A stretch of 64,000 nt of DNA from Paraphaeosphaeria minitans (Eukaryota > Ascomycota > Dothideomycetes > Pleosporales > Didymosphaeriaceae), in assembly GCA_015832175.1 (NCBI GenBank), contig WJXW01000004.1:2852001-2916000 (forward strand), written 5' to 3'. The notes under the pieces are model-generated. The model did not search any database and had not been told where the DNA came from. It saw only the letters and a list, made by a program, of their open reading frames with translations. The stretch's first letter is position 1. The number at the start of each line of letters is the position of its first letter. A program made the translations under genes and the position numbers. Below are positions 1 to 11,697 of this stretch, piece after piece.

Positions 1-346
1 TCACTCACAAGTCACGACCGACAATGTTCTCCAGCACCGAACTCTTTCCGCTCGACTGCGATCCTACGACGGCAATCTGGGGCAGATCTATGGGGTTTTG
101 TACCTGCGACAGGCATCAGCTTGGTGCGCTCGTTATCGCGGCGGCGGGGTTGCGCTGGAGGGAACTTGGAGGCGTGACGTACCCCTACGGTGGTGAAGAC
201 ATCCTGTAGCTTGTTCACCAACGTAATCAGAGTCGGGTCGTTGACGTTGATGCTGTGTAGCACTCGTTAGCTGCAGGTCCCGGGGGCCCTGGGGGTCTTC
301 TCAAGCTCCACTATGGGGGAACGTACGCAGTTGGGTTGACCGACAT
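1..346 (-). CDS. vps1: Dynamin-like GTPase Vps1, N-terminal part (cut by window edge)
   Basis: This is the 5' end of a vacuolar-sorting dynamin, a large GTPase that drives membrane scission in Golgi-to-vacuole and peroxisome traffic. Three exons fit: 327-346 (starting ATG), 183-252 and 9-103, with introns of 74 and 79 nt and a GTGAGT donor at the very edge (1-8). The phases join without a break. The product opens with a short leader, then the dynamin signature [19 protein letters not shown], then [20 protein letters not shown], which carries the G1 P-loop GSQSSGKSS, and ends at ENIVGRDF. Seen directly: the P-loop and conserved N-terminal block. Inferred: Vps1 rather than Dnm1, from the short leader. 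The first 20-nt exon rests on splice consensus only, so the start is the least certain part. About 90% of the protein lies outside the window. Confidence 0.88.
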
Positions 347-870
347 GCCGGCGACGGTTCTGTCTTGGTGAGGCCTCGAAGTACAAGTGGGTAGCGGGGA
401 CTCTGCGAGTGCGCTGTGCTTTATATGGGCGCGTGGGAGGACTCGGCGTGGTTTGGTGTTTGAGAGATGCACACGCCCGCGCTTTGCGTATCGAGTGTGT
501 CGTAGCTGCCAGTGCCTGACAAGGATACGCGGCGGCGCCACTGTGGCGCAGCAACCCCCTCGTCAGCCCCCACCGACTTCACATTCACTGGCTAGTCTGC
601 GGCCTGGGGTTCGACTTCCACGGCCTGCACGCCTTGGTAATATTCACATACACCTTTTTGTGTGACTTTCATAGCGTTTCTCCAGCGAGCACAAAGCATG
701 CGATGATTCAACACACAGGCGTGCAAATAGCACTGGACGCCCCCTTGTACGTCACACGGGCCCTTCATGTGCGAGCGTCGTCAGCCGAAATAGGCATCAA
801 CATTTGTTCATGTACAGAGCTCAATCTATATCCACCATTTCGGGAAACACGCTATGCAATACACAAAACC
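347..870. other. Intergenic: vps1 promoter and vma1 3' flank
   Basis: Vps1 and vma1 are in tandem on the minus strand, so this stretch holds the upstream region of vps1 and the 3' flank of vma1. Open frames here have no recognisable protein content. I see no other feature. Confidence 0.5.
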
Positions 871-3410
871 TTACTCGTCTGCAACCGACGCGAACTTCTC
901 CGTCATCCGCTGCAGCAGATCCTCGTACTAGAACACAATTAGCGAGTCAGACGAGACGTAAATGCTTGTGCAACGTACCTTCTTCGTGATCTTCTCCTCG
1001 CCTTCGCTAGGCACCTCGAACTTCATGCTGCGCAGCTCGCTCTGCACGTCTGATGTGCTCTCGCGGATCTTGGCCCAAGCATGCCCCTGTGAAACCGCCT
1101 TCTGTGCCTCGTCGTGGAATGCCATCATGTTCTTCATCATCCATTCAGTCTTCCACAGCGGGCAGAACTGGTCGTAGTCTGAGTATCCGTTCTGCTGAAG
1201 GAAGTCTTCCTTGAGTAATGTCGCAACGTCCAGAGTGATCTTGTCTCCGTCACCCAGCGCAGATTTACCAACAAGTTGCACGACCTGGTCGAGATCCTCG
1301 GAGGTCGTCAGAAGCTCCTTGATGCGGTCGCGCAGACGCGGGAAGTCTGGGTTGTTCTTTGCGTAGTATTTGTCGAGCGGCGTCGTGTACTTGCTGTAAC
1401 TGAGACTAGTGTTGACGGAGGGAAAATGTTTTCTCTGAGCGAGCTTTTTGTCGAGACCCCAGAAGACTTGCACAATATTGAGCGTACTCGTAGTGACGGG
1501 ATCCGAGAAATCACCACCCGGAGGGCTGACGGCACCGACGATACTGACACTGCCGTGGCGCTCAGGACTGCCGAGCGAAGTGACGCGACCAGCACGCTCG
1601 TAGAAAGATGCCAGCTTGGCACCCAAGTAGGCAGGGAAACCTTGGTCAGCAGGCATTTCTCCGAGACGACCCGAAATTTCACGAAGAGCCTCAGCCCATC
1701 GCGAAGAAGAGTCAGCCATCATGGCAACGTCTTTCCCTTGGTCTCTGACTAAGATCGGGGTCGAACGTCAGTAAAGTGCCTTCAAATGCTGGGGAATAGG
1801 TCAAAAGTAGGTGTTTAAGCTTTAGCTTGTTACCAAAGTCTGAGATTCCCGGACGTTGGCGACATCAGAAACAATCACTTTGTAACCCATGCTTACTTAC
1901 AGTATTCGGCGACAGTAACTATAAGCGCGCGTACAAAGTCAGTGTGAGTTCAGACAAAGTGAGTTATACGAGGTATGTATGCCTGAGACATAGCACCTTC
2001 GCATCGGGGTGATACGTACTACCAGTGTAGATGGACGCTTCACGGGCGGCCACAGGCATGTTGGAAGTGTTGGCGATGAGGGTAGTACGCTTCATGATGG
2101 GCTCTTTTTTGCCGTTGACCTCGATGGACAGCTCCGGGAAATCCATCAGCACCTCAGCCATCTCGTTTCCGCGCTCTATTCACTTCAGTCTCACGTACAA
2201 ATAAATGATACGGCGCCAGGTCCAAAGTCTGAGTACCGTGAATTACCCCAGCGTTGGCGATACGCAGGTCGATCGTACTCAGACTTTGATCATGGAACTG
2301 TGTAGCTGACACAACTTACCTCCGCAACCAACGTAGACAATGATGTCGGAGTTGGAGAACTTGGAAAGAGATTGACTAATGACAGTCTTGCCACATCCGA
2401 AAGCACCGGGGATGCACACAGTACCTCCCTGGACACTGGGGAACAGGGCGTCGAGCACACGCTGGCCGACAATGAGAGGCTGGTCGGACGAAAGCTTCTC
2501 CGAGCTGGGGCGCGGCACACGGACGGGCCACTGGTGCATCATGCTGTATTCAGTCTTGACACCATTAAACTCGAGCTCGAGGATCTTCTCGTCTACGGTG
2601 TAGCTGCCCTTGTCTGAAAGCCGGATAATGGTTCCCTTGGCACGGGGAGGCAGCATGATCTTGTGGTCGTTGAGCAAGCTGTTCTCCACAACGGTACCAA
2701 AAACATCGCCACCAGTGATGTGGTCTCCGACTTTGTATTTGCCGGGTGTGAAGTCCCACTTCTTGGTGCGGTTGAGAGCAGGGATGTCGATACCGCGGGG
2801 AATGTAGATGCTGTTCGCGGCGTCGGCAATGCTTTTGAGCGGACGCTGGATGCCGTCATAGATGGTCTCCATGAGACCTGGGCCGAGCTCGACGGAGAGG
2901 GGCTTGCCGGTCCTCACGACAGGGTCGCCGACCGTTACACCCGCTGCCTTTCCGTCAGTCGCGGTTTTCGCGCAAGCATTCGGGACATACCAGTCTCTTC
3001 GTAGACCTGAATGGTGGCCTTGTCGGCCTCGATTCGAATAACCTCACCAACGAGGCTGTCATGACCTACACGGACCTGCATACGGCATCAATTTTGGAAC
3101 ATTTCCTGAGCCAGGATGCACCTACGAGCTCGTACATGGCACATCCAATCATGTTCGCGGCCACGATGACGGGTCTGTAGACATCAGTACCATACGCGCG
3201 GAGGCGCTGCAGTGACGTACCCAGAAATGGAGTAGACGGTTCCTGCATGAGAGGGTCAGCATTGCGGCTCAACAGTCGATATATAGGATTGGTCGTCACG
3301 TACCCGCCTGCTCGTCATCGTCGGTCTTCTTCTGCTGTTTCTGCAACGCCGCCGTCGTCAGCCAACGCCCATCGCGCAGCCCCTCCAAACCAATCACTTA
3401 CGGGAGGCAT
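871..3410 (-). CDS. vma1: V-type proton ATPase catalytic subunit A
   Basis: This is the ATP-hydrolysing subunit of the V1 sector of the vacuolar proton pump. Ten exons on the minus strand keep phase throughout: 3402-3410, 3304-3340, 3221-3242, 3126-3174, 2991-3075, 2320-2943, 2020-2175, 1901-1918, 979-1748 and 871-927. They give 608 residues, normal for the family (about 600-620). Diagnostic stretches are [33 protein letters not shown], the P-loop [22 protein letters not shown], the [20 protein letters not shown] block and the C-terminal [12 protein letters not shown]. The start gives a short charged leader ([16 protein letters not shown]), matching the lysine/acid-rich starts of other fungal subunits. 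Odd points: a 9-nt first coding exon and an 18-nt microexon (1901-1918) that supplies TVAEY between introns of 101 and 152 nt. No intein is present, unlike yeast VMA1. Confidence 0.97.
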
Positions 3411-4175
3411 CTTGCGTGTTCTATCTTCTGTCTTCGCTAAGTCGACAGGCGAATGCGGTGGCGGAGTCTCGACGTCGTCGGCTTCGTTGTCCTGCGGCAG
3501 GAGCACCGGGCTCGTGGGGAGCGGAACGCGCTTAGGGTGGGTGCCTGTGACGTAGGAGATGCTGGAGTGGAGCGGCAGCTGTTCTTCAGAATTTGTCTTG
3601 CGCACAAGATCTAGCAGTGAAGGTCGAGGTCGGAGACGTGGCCGTAAACCAAGCATGCAACGGCGGTGGGTAGGCGAGGAAGCTCGACGGTCGAGGTGCA
3701 GGCCAAGTGCAGCAGAATGACGCCGGCTGGAGCTCCACCAAAAGCGCACGGGGCAGCTTCTGCGCCAAGCTCAAGCTTCCTGCACCCTCTCGTGGGAATG
3801 TGAAGACCGGATGTATGCTGAGGCTTTTGCTAGATATCTAGCAGCTCGTTCTGAAGTAACTTGGGCTACTACACGAGTTCAGAATCCAAAGCTGATATTA
3901 TATCGGCGGCGGTATTCACGTTCGTGCGAGAGCGCACCACCCAACCCTCCTCAGATGGCACTGAGAGGTGAGGCCAAGTAGGTAGCAGATGATACAGATG
4001 ATACAGTAGTTTTGGATTTCCAACAGGCGAGAACAGCAATAGCAGTGCAGCAATTATCACACGATTCTGTGAAGGTTTCAATCTGGACCGAAACGATAAC
4101 GAAGCGCCTTGTGCACCGCGGACCCAGCCACATTCAAAGTCACTACATACGGTACCATAGGTACCAGAAATCTAA
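3411..4175. other. Intergenic: vma1 promoter and 3' flank of membrane-protein gene
   Basis: This holds the upstream region of vma1 and the 3' flank of the minus-strand membrane-protein gene. Antisense-looking open frames are rich in R/S/P and have no family content. No repeat or RNA gene is seen. Confidence 0.45.
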
Positions 4176-5499
4176 TCACGCACTGCCCTTCATTGGAATC
4201 GTCCGCCCCTCGATGGCATTGTCACCGCTATTCGTCCACACGTAAGCCTCATACCGTGCCTCTCCCGCGTCCTCTGTACTAGCGAACGACTCCTCCAACG
4301 TCGCGATGCTCATCACCCTGCGAATCGCGCTATCATATTGCTGCGACAAGACCCTTGTTTCTGTGCCCATACCGGGGACGGCCCGTGCAAGGAGAGGCTT
4401 CATGACGATGAGAGACGAGCAGATGATGGCGACGTTGGTCTCCGCCGTAGACCATATGGCGGCATAGCTCCCCGATTCTGTCGGACTGTAAGTGAAGAGC
4501 TTGGTTATATGTGGTGCAAGTTGACTGTGGAGCCGAGAAGCTAACTTACTGCTCACGTTCCCCGTCTCAGCAGCACCGTGCACATGGACGATGCGAAGCA
4601 CCGAAACAATGCAAACACTGCCCTGCGTCAGCCCATTCACCGCAACTTCTTCCATGGACGGCACACTCACAAGAGGCCCAATCCAAACGGCACCAACAAT
4701 CCCACCTTCTGCCGTCCCCTTAGCTTTAGTCTGCCCAGCACCGGCATGGGCATAACCCAGATAATGCAGTCTAACACGACCCCCACCAACGAGCAGCTCC
4801 AGAAGTGGTCCCCTGCATCCATGTACTTTCCTGGCATGCCGCTATGCCAATACTTCCGTACAGGATTGCACAGGAACACGATGCCGAGGATGCCCCATGC
4901 CATCGCGCCTAGCGTGGCGACGCCAATGACGTAGATGCAGAGGCGGAAGGTCAGCAAATGCTGGAACAGCCGGTGGTATTGAAAGAGGATGGAGAAGCGG
5001 ACGAGGTTTACGGCGGTATGGTAGAAGATGGAGCCAGCGAACATGATCTGATTGGGCGTAAGTGGAATGGAACGAGTGCACGGAAAGACTGGCATGCTTT
5101 CATGATAGTGCTTAACAGCGAGGCTCTGACTTCGTCGCTCTTACTTTGGAGATCGATCCCGAACTCTGGAGACACAGTGTGAGTGATGTGTTGCGTATTT
5201 CGAATATCTGGAAAGTTGAAAACGCACCCCCACCAACGGTCCCCGTGAAGGCCATCGAGAAGACCTGATGTTGTTAGCTGTGGTCGAGCTAAAAGTTTTA
5301 CACGTGAGTGTACCAGAGCAAGCGTGACAGCCATATCCTCGATACCATGGGTACCCGAAAGCTTCGCTCTCGAATACCATCGCAATGCCACTGTGATAAA
5401 AGCGAGAGCTGTCAGCACGACCGCCGGAACTAGGGTTTCGTAACCGATGTCTGCGGCTGCTTTCTGGGATACATTGAGCCAACTCGGGTTCTCGTGCAT
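4176..5499 (-). CDS. Fungal rhodopsin-fold (SAT4-type) integral membrane protein
   Basis: This is a seven-helix plasma-membrane protein of the large fungal family with the rhodopsin/SAT4 domain, related to Pth11-like receptors; the ligand is unknown. A six-exon model closes in phase at 343 residues: 5314-5499, 5228-5264, 5145-5165, 4671-5088, 4550-4617 and 4176-4477. Visible landmarks are TM1 (LVPAVVLTALAFITVALRWY) followed by the typical loop GIEDMAVTLAL; a helix with FSILFQYHRLF; the FLCNPVRKYWHS turn after TM4; WVMPMPVLGRLKLRGRQKVG; and the IW-STAETNVAIICSSL last helix. The ATG at 5499 sits just before TM1, as is usual. An upstream in-frame extension exists but looks like untranslated sequence. 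The 21-nt third exon and the exon 5/6 junction were chosen to restore phase and are the weakest parts. Confidence 0.82.
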
Positions 5500-7144
5500 A
5501 TTTGCCGGCACAGGTAAAGGAATAGAAATCGTAATGTGGAAAATAAAATACCAATAATTTTCGCAGCTGGTGACGCCGAAGTCCTCTGTATACATGCAGC
5601 CTTTCTTTGTTGTGGTATACTGGTTGAGTGCATGTGGTGAGCGTGGTATCGACCACAACGGTTCCAGGAACCGGTGGAGCCGACTACCACCTAGGCGGCG
5701 TTTAGAATGCGGGAGAGTAGTGGCCCAGGCGCGGTAGGGAAAAGGCACCCTGATATCATGCGCCGACGAACCATTCTGGAGTGTACCCGCAACTGTGGAA
5801 ACGGGTGTGTGTTCGACGAAGGCCGAGTTGTGATACACAGCATGTGAAGCTTCCAGTATGTTCGACGATGCACGTTAGATTTAGGTGGGGAACTGCATCT
5901 AGGCTATTTGAATCACTAGTTTCTGAATTGGTGGATGGCATTGGCATAATGCTGCAACCGAGAGTGGAGAGCCAAGCATGATAACCGTGGCTGTCTGGTG
6001 GGACAATTACAAAGATGTCACACACGCCTCCATATGTATGCATGACCGAAGTCATCCAGAAAGAACACAGGATCCATACTCCGTCTCGTGCACCCATGTT
6101 GCTGCACAGCAGATGGCGGGCTTGCATGGTTCCTCGTCTGGCCGAGTCGAATATGGAAAGTGGCCGTAAGTGGTGAATATGCAGTAATTACATCACTTGG
6201 CGTAGGTACGTGCCATCATCGGGTTCTGGGCCGATCTGAACTACAATCGATGTTAATAGCTGTGGTAGAGGATTGGGGGTTTCCGGACACAGATGCTGAC
6301 ACAGAAGTGACGGTCTTTTGGAACACCTTATCCTACGAGGACTGACCCTAGGTATCATACGGTTATAAGAATATAGAATTAATAGTATATCCCAACATTG
6401 AATAGTAACAAATGTCCAGCTTCTACATTGGCCACTGTTAGAGGACCCGAAGCCATAGGTATATGTACGCTTTGCTCTTCACAATTTTCGCCTATCCGCT
6501 CTGGGCAGCGTTTGCAACAGTCGGTATTACGGACTGTGAGACCTCGCTACCGTTACGGTACGGTAGGTATCTGGTACGATACTAATGTTACGGTAGAGAG
6601 ACCTCTACAGTACGGCGAGTAAGTGGTAGTGATAAAATCAAGCCTTTACTACAGTAATACAGTTAGTATTGTACAGAATCTCTAATTTAATTGAGAAGGA
6701 GACATAAGGTCACAGCTCTGCTAGGTAAGTACGTCTTACGCCTAGACGCTTACCCTCTACCTCCTTATTATTAGGCAACTGTACAGCCGTAATACGGCTT
6801 GAAAATTAACTACTAATTGTTGCTACTACGGTGAAATTTCACTACGGTACTAATCGTCCAAATACGGATTAAGCAATACCGTAGTCGCCGTATTACCGAC
6901 TACTGCAAGCGCTGGCTTTGGGGATCCACAACCATGTGCCACCCCTTCGGCATGGATGAACTGATATCTTCAAACCGATATAGGCTACACGTGAAATATT
7001 CTCATATATCATTTTTCGCTCCTCTTCTTCGTTAAGGTCCGCCACGTCGAAATACTCAAAATTGAGCTCCTCTAGCCGCGGAGCTGTCTTCCTCTACTTC
7101 TCACCCTCCACGAACTTTTTCATAACAAGCATGAGGTAATCTTC
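5500..7144. other. Gene-poor stretch, partly AT-richer
   Basis: No convincing gene is seen here. Open frames are short and lack family content. From about 6340 the composition shifts to AT-richer sequence with many TAC/GTA words (see the separate entry at 6530-6900). This fits decayed repeat DNA upstream of the F-box remnant. Confidence 0.4.
6530..6900. other. TACG/CGTA-rich tract, probably decayed repeat DNA
   Basis: This segment is dense in TACGG, CCGTA, ACGGTA and TAATACGG words in both orientations, for example GTTACGGTACGGTAGGTA near 6550 and CCGTAATACGG near 6788. No protein is encoded. The word bias and the higher AT content suggest an old mutated repeat, possibly affected by RIP. That is an inference, since no intact copy is available for comparison. 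Confidence 0.35.
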
Positions 7145-8264
7145 TTATTTTTCGTACGTATCGATCCAGGATACATCACTCGTCAGGCAAATGGAGACGA
7201 GTCCTGGTGGCAAAACGCTTGCCAGGTCCGGAGAATTGCGGTTCAGCCATCCCAAGAGAACGCAAGAGGGGATGTCGACTGTTTCTAATGCGGTCATGTC
7301 TTCCAGAGAACAATGCCCCTTAATATATTCGTAGTCTTCTCTTTGCCCTGCGTTCATTCTCTGTTCCATGAACGGGTCTTCGTTTGTCCAGTGGTTATAT
7401 CGAAACTCGAAGTGCTTGAGAGTGTGTTGAATACATGTGAACGCAGAGGCTAAATCGGAGCACTGAGTACGTAAATATATTGCCTATAATCGTACTTCAA
7501 ACGAGTTATGCATGGTGTGCACTCGAGGATGGCGCGTAGATGTTTCGGTTGCAGAGCAGTCGCGGGTAAAACTAGATAATATAGCGCTGAAAAAATGGAT
7601 GGTTGGGCCGGCCAGTCAAATCCCTTTCCTCCGTACATCTCCCATTCTGGTAAGAATGGAAGGCTTGCCTTGACTGGCTTGAGGGCGGGTAGGTAGAAGA
7701 TCGTAAGATAAGGTCTCAAATCCAGTATAATGTCTGGTCATTTCCTCGGCCTTTCCCTCCGGAGAGTTCCGTTGGTAAAGTATAACGGTGAAGTACGACT
7801 CTCAACGTCGGATCGCTGAGTATAACGTTGAGTCCAAGTACAAGATCAGTGATGTTCGAGCCTATAGAAATAAGCAAGCAAACAACAATGTAGAACTCGT
7901 TGATCTTCAAGCCGGTTTGAAATGCCTCTTCATTTTCTGGCTGATCCAAATCCGGGCGGCCCATCGCAGCTTGGATCAGCCTTGAACATTCGCAGCCTGT
8001 GCTGGCCTACGTCACAGTAGGATTTTTGTCTCCGGAGATACTCTGCGTTCTGAACGGCATGCGCTTCCCCTTCTTCATATGTGATTCGTGTCCAAAGTAT
8101 AGAAGAATTTTCTGAATACGATGTCGGTCGATCGTGAGCGATCGGAGCCTCTTAGATGTCGTAGGTAGGCTAGAAAGGTTGGCGCAATCATCAATATCGG
8201 CAGTGATCTGATCAAAGATCTCTCGAGGAAGACGGTTCCGCGAAGGCGCATTGTTTACAATCAT
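7145..8264 (-). pseudogene. Decayed F-box protein gene
   Basis: Three consecutive minus-strand segments look like pieces of one F-box protein. The first (8007-8264, ATG at 8264) carries an F-box start, NRLPREIFDQIT, then LSSLPTTSKRLRSLTIDRHR. The next (7716-7964) and the following one (7450-7715) read as a helical and leucine-rich body with a LPALKPVK turn. A last piece (7145-7369) gives an aspartate/leucine-rich tail. The pieces lie in different frames, with stops between them and no convincing introns to link them: near 7985-8010 the only possible intron is about 30 nt, and near 7720 the frame slips. F-box proteins recruit substrates to SCF ubiquitin ligases. I infer a pseudogene; a recently frameshifted gene or missed introns are alternatives. 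Confidence 0.45.
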
Positions 8265-9911
8265 GCTTGATCTCTTGGAACAGGTTGCTGTGCAAAGGGC
8301 TGTGTCTGCAAAGTAGGGAACGTTGCGGCTAATGAGAGGATCTGACGTGGGCTAAGGCACATCCTGGTTTGAAGTCCAGTGAATAAAAAGTTCGAAGAAA
8401 ATTAAGTCTTGAATGTGACAAAGTGCGATCGCAGCGTCATAGAAAGAAGTTTGCACGAGGCCAGGTGGCAATAGAATGGGCACCGCCATACCAAGTAGCA
8501 CAGGGTTGAATAGGAATCCCGAAGACCGCGAACCGTGGGCAATGTTGTGAGGCTCATAGACACTACTCTCGAAAAATTAAGCTTGACGCGTTCGTACTAC
8601 TCCTTTATTTTCTCGACAAGTGCAGCCTGAAATACATGGGGCGGCATCAGTAGCGCCGTGTTCTTTGCAGAAAGGAAGGTGTCATTCGCCCAACGGCACG
8701 CTTTTGATAATGTAGCGATTCATATGTGCATTGATCATCGAAGTCGGTTGCAAATGTTAGCGTTTCGAGATCAACACTCTTGGCTGGTCACCTTATAGCG
8801 TTCTGCCAGGTCGTTCACGCACTTCATGGGTGTCCTAGGTAGCTTACCCGCTTCACTTCATGCATACCCTGTTTACCTCCACTCGATAAAGTAAGCAGCG
8901 AGAAACTCAAACCGGTAACAGACCAGCTGGCATCAGACCAGTAGATCAGAACAGATGCAAGCAACTAGAATAGTCAGCCATCGATTCCAAATATAATCCC
9001 TGAAGAGGAAAAATGGCACGAAGTTTCGCGCAGTGTGAGCGGGGACAGCACATCACGATTGGGCAAAGCAGTCTCTTCTGCAAGCCGCTGCATATTTCGA
9101 GGTCCCGTGATGGGAGGGTATGCTAGGGCGGCCTTGGTATCGAATTGAGACATGGGGAGATGACTTGGAATGTCCTTGCCCGCTCGAACTCGGATAGCCT
9201 CAAGGCTATCCCGGCGCGTCTGTTCCTCAAGGAACGGTGAGTGGATTGTTGTAGTCAACTTTCGCACCAGTATCCCATCGAATCATTGAGTATGATTAGC
9301 TGAGGTGTCTATGTTGATGAAAACTTGGCGGAGCTGGGCCTGCCGTGTACGAAAATAGATAGTCTCTGTTGGCTTCCCGAGATAAATTACCGCCCCGCGT
9401 GGGATATCTCGTAACTAAAACTGTTCACAGCGCCTGACGAATATGTGATATGCGGTGTTGACGTCGGAGCTACTGCTGACCGGGGTGCGTTCCCGTACCG
9501 GTAGCGCGGTTTGCCGAGATATCTATTTCAAATACTCATCCACACGACTGAACGCCACCGCGTTTCACACTGCAGGTGGGTAAGTCGCATTTGTTTAACC
9601 CAAAATTTGTCAAATGAATCATTTTTTGGCCTTGTCGCCCTGGTGACCTTGCGTCTCATTGGTCAGTCATCCCTGCATGTGTTGGAGTCTCGTTGTCTGA
9701 ACCGATGAGGAATTAGGATCGACGCAGTCGCAAGCTTGACATACGCACGAAATGAAATCGGACAGGCTATCTTGGTGCATTTATAGTAATCGCTTCGTAG
9801 CATCGAGACGCATGGGTCGTAGGCTTCAAATATAGTCTTGAGCACCTGCACAGTTTCGCTTGCTGCCGAACTCGATGTCTGCTCAGCACTGCCTCTCTCC
9901 CAACTCTGACA
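8265..9911. other. Gene-poor intergenic stretch
   Basis: No gene is supported here. A minus-strand open frame at 8974-9267 lacks an ATG at its start and resembles no family I know. No repeats stand out. Confidence 0.4.
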
Positions 9912-10178
9912 ATGTCTTCCGGATGCTCGGATCTGCTTTCATCAAATGGTTCTGTATCTTCTCGAGGCTCAATCCCGACGCGATCCACACTGCCCTCGCA
10001 TCCCTACCTGTCACCTGATCGGGCATCAACAATTGCTTCCTGGACGTCTTCCATTCCTAGTCGAAGTCCAGGACCACGTACTCTTACCGATGACGAGATG
10101 GCTCGAAGAGAAGCAGCTTTCGAGGCTTATCGGCAAATGAAGCTTGCCATGTTCTCCAAATCGAATGGCCGCTCCTAA
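9912..10178 (+). CDS. Hypothetical small Ser/Pro-rich protein
   Basis: An 88-residue frame begins at an ATG and ends in TAA. The first 55 residues are rich in serine and proline. The tail is an amphipathic charged helix, TDDEMARREAAFEAYRQMKL. I do not recognise a family, and there is no signal peptide or membrane segment. It stands alone, between gene-poor DNA and the bL27m gene. The well-formed C-terminal helix is the only argument for coding. It could be the last exon of a longer gene or chance. Confidence 0.35.
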   Translation: MSSGCSDLLSSNGSVSSRGSIPTRSTLPSHPYLSPDRASTIASWTSSIPSRSPGPRTLTDDEMARREAAFEAYRQMKLAMFSKSNGRS

Positions 10179-10756
10179 TCGAGCACTATGCCCAGTCCCG
10201 GACGATGCTCAGAACCTAATCGATCCGCAACATACAAGCGTTCACGACACGGCAAATGCTTCCCCTCTGCGTCGAAGCATCACTGGTACAGCAGTAGGGC
10301 GGGTTCGGGGTTGATCAACGCTGGGGCGAATGCGGTCGGTACTCAGCGACGATTGATGTTCGGACTTTCATCTCGTTCCGGGCTCTTGACGATTTCGGCA
10401 TTATTCGGCGCTTATGCTGGGTTAAAAGGCGTTCGCCGCTTAGGCGTTTGGCAGTGATTTGGAATATATACCCATCAGCAAGCGAATGTTCAGTAGCTTC
10501 CGTGCCGAAGGCGTTGTCTTCTATCGCAGTGAAGAGTGAATGCGCGGAACCATGACATGAGCCGCAAGGGGGAATTCCACTTTCGTGCAGACGAGGCTGG
10601 GGTAACGTCGGGAGGCCTGGGCGGGTGATGTTTGTCGACGACCTTGGACGGCACCAGAGACGGGGCCACGCTAATCCCAATACGTGCTTCTTGGCAGAGC
10701 ATCTTCACAATTCTTGAGCGCAGCTACACCAGCCAACGACACCCAGCACAGCAGCC
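10179..10756. other. Intergenic: bL27m upstream region
   Basis: This is the region upstream of the mitochondrial ribosomal gene. The open frames crossing it are unconvincing, and no regulatory motif can be assigned. Confidence 0.4.
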
Positions 10757-11624
10757 ATGCTGCTCCCACGGATATTTGCACCCGTCCGCGCCGCGACAAA
10801 TTCGCCTCGAATCCCGTCCTCGCGCGTTCTCGACGTCCTCCGCCACGCCAATGGCTCCGCTGCCCACGTCCCGGCACCTACGCTCTCCTTTGTACGACAC
10901 GCTACGCACCAGGCCCAGGGACGAGCCAACGGCGCAAAAGATGGACCGGGAAAGCGTTTGGGTGCGAAGAAGGCTGGAGGTACGATTTGGAATCACAATT
11001 GCATTCTGGACATGGTCGAGGGCTAATGAACGGCTTGCAGGTGAATACGTGATCCCAGGCAACATCATCTTCCGCCAGCGCGGTACGGCCTGGTTTCCCG
11101 GCGAGAACTGCAAGTTCGGACGCGACCACTGCGTATTCGCCACCGAGTCGGGCTACGTGCGCTATTACAAGGACCCGTCGCTGCACCCGAAGCGCCAGTA
11201 CATAGGTGTCGCGCTCGAGAAAGAGGACAAACTTCCCTACCCACAGAATGCCGCTCGGCGGAGAAGGCTTGGCTTCGTAGCAGTGCAGAAGGAGTCGCAG
11301 CCGAAGGAGACCGAGGCACAGACTGCAGTTGCGGATCTGCAGGTGGGCGATGCGACCGGCAGCGAGACCAGTATCACCGCCACGGCGCGCATCCCTTCGA
11401 CATTGATGGTGGGCAAGGGCTATGCGTACCGCCACGCAAACTACGACATTGGGCGTGTTGCTGAGAGGGCCAATGTGCAGGTCAAAGAGTTTGTACCGGG
11501 AGACCGCTGGGCGGCATGGCGCAAGTCGCAGGCACGTAAGAACCGCAACGAGGAGGCCAAGAAGTTGCGCAATGCAGGCAAGAAGTCCGCAAAGCCAAAG
11601 GCGAGGAAGAGGAGGGGCCCGTAA
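10757..11624 (+). CDS. mrp7: Mitochondrial large-subunit ribosomal protein bL27m
   Basis: This is a component of the mitochondrial 54S subunit, the bL27 homologue whose N-terminal arm lies near the peptidyl-transferase centre. Two exons: 10757-10979 and 11041-11624, with a 61-nt intron. The product is 268 residues. The N-terminus is an Arg/Ala/Ser-rich presequence followed by FVRHATHQAQGRANGAKDG. The bL27 core is unmistakable: GKRLGAKKAGG joined across the intron to EYVIPGNIIFRQRGTAWFPG, then GRDHCVFATESGYVRYYKDP and HPKRQYIGVAL. A fungal C-terminal extension follows, ending in a strongly basic tail (KKLRNAGKKSAKPKARKRR). A longer open frame starting upstream is ruled out because the bL27 core continues into exon 1 in another frame. 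It is tail-to-tail with the racemase-like gene, with only 73 nt between the stops. The symbol follows yeast MRP7. Confidence 0.95.
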
Positions 11625-11697
11625 GCGTATGTGTACTCTGGGTGTATCAATACTTGTACAAACGACAAAGGCTTAGAAGGCCGTTTCAATTACAGTT

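Noticed and set aside
8974..9267. 97-residue minus-strand frame
   Set aside because: No ATG at the start, no known domain, isolated in gene-poor DNA.
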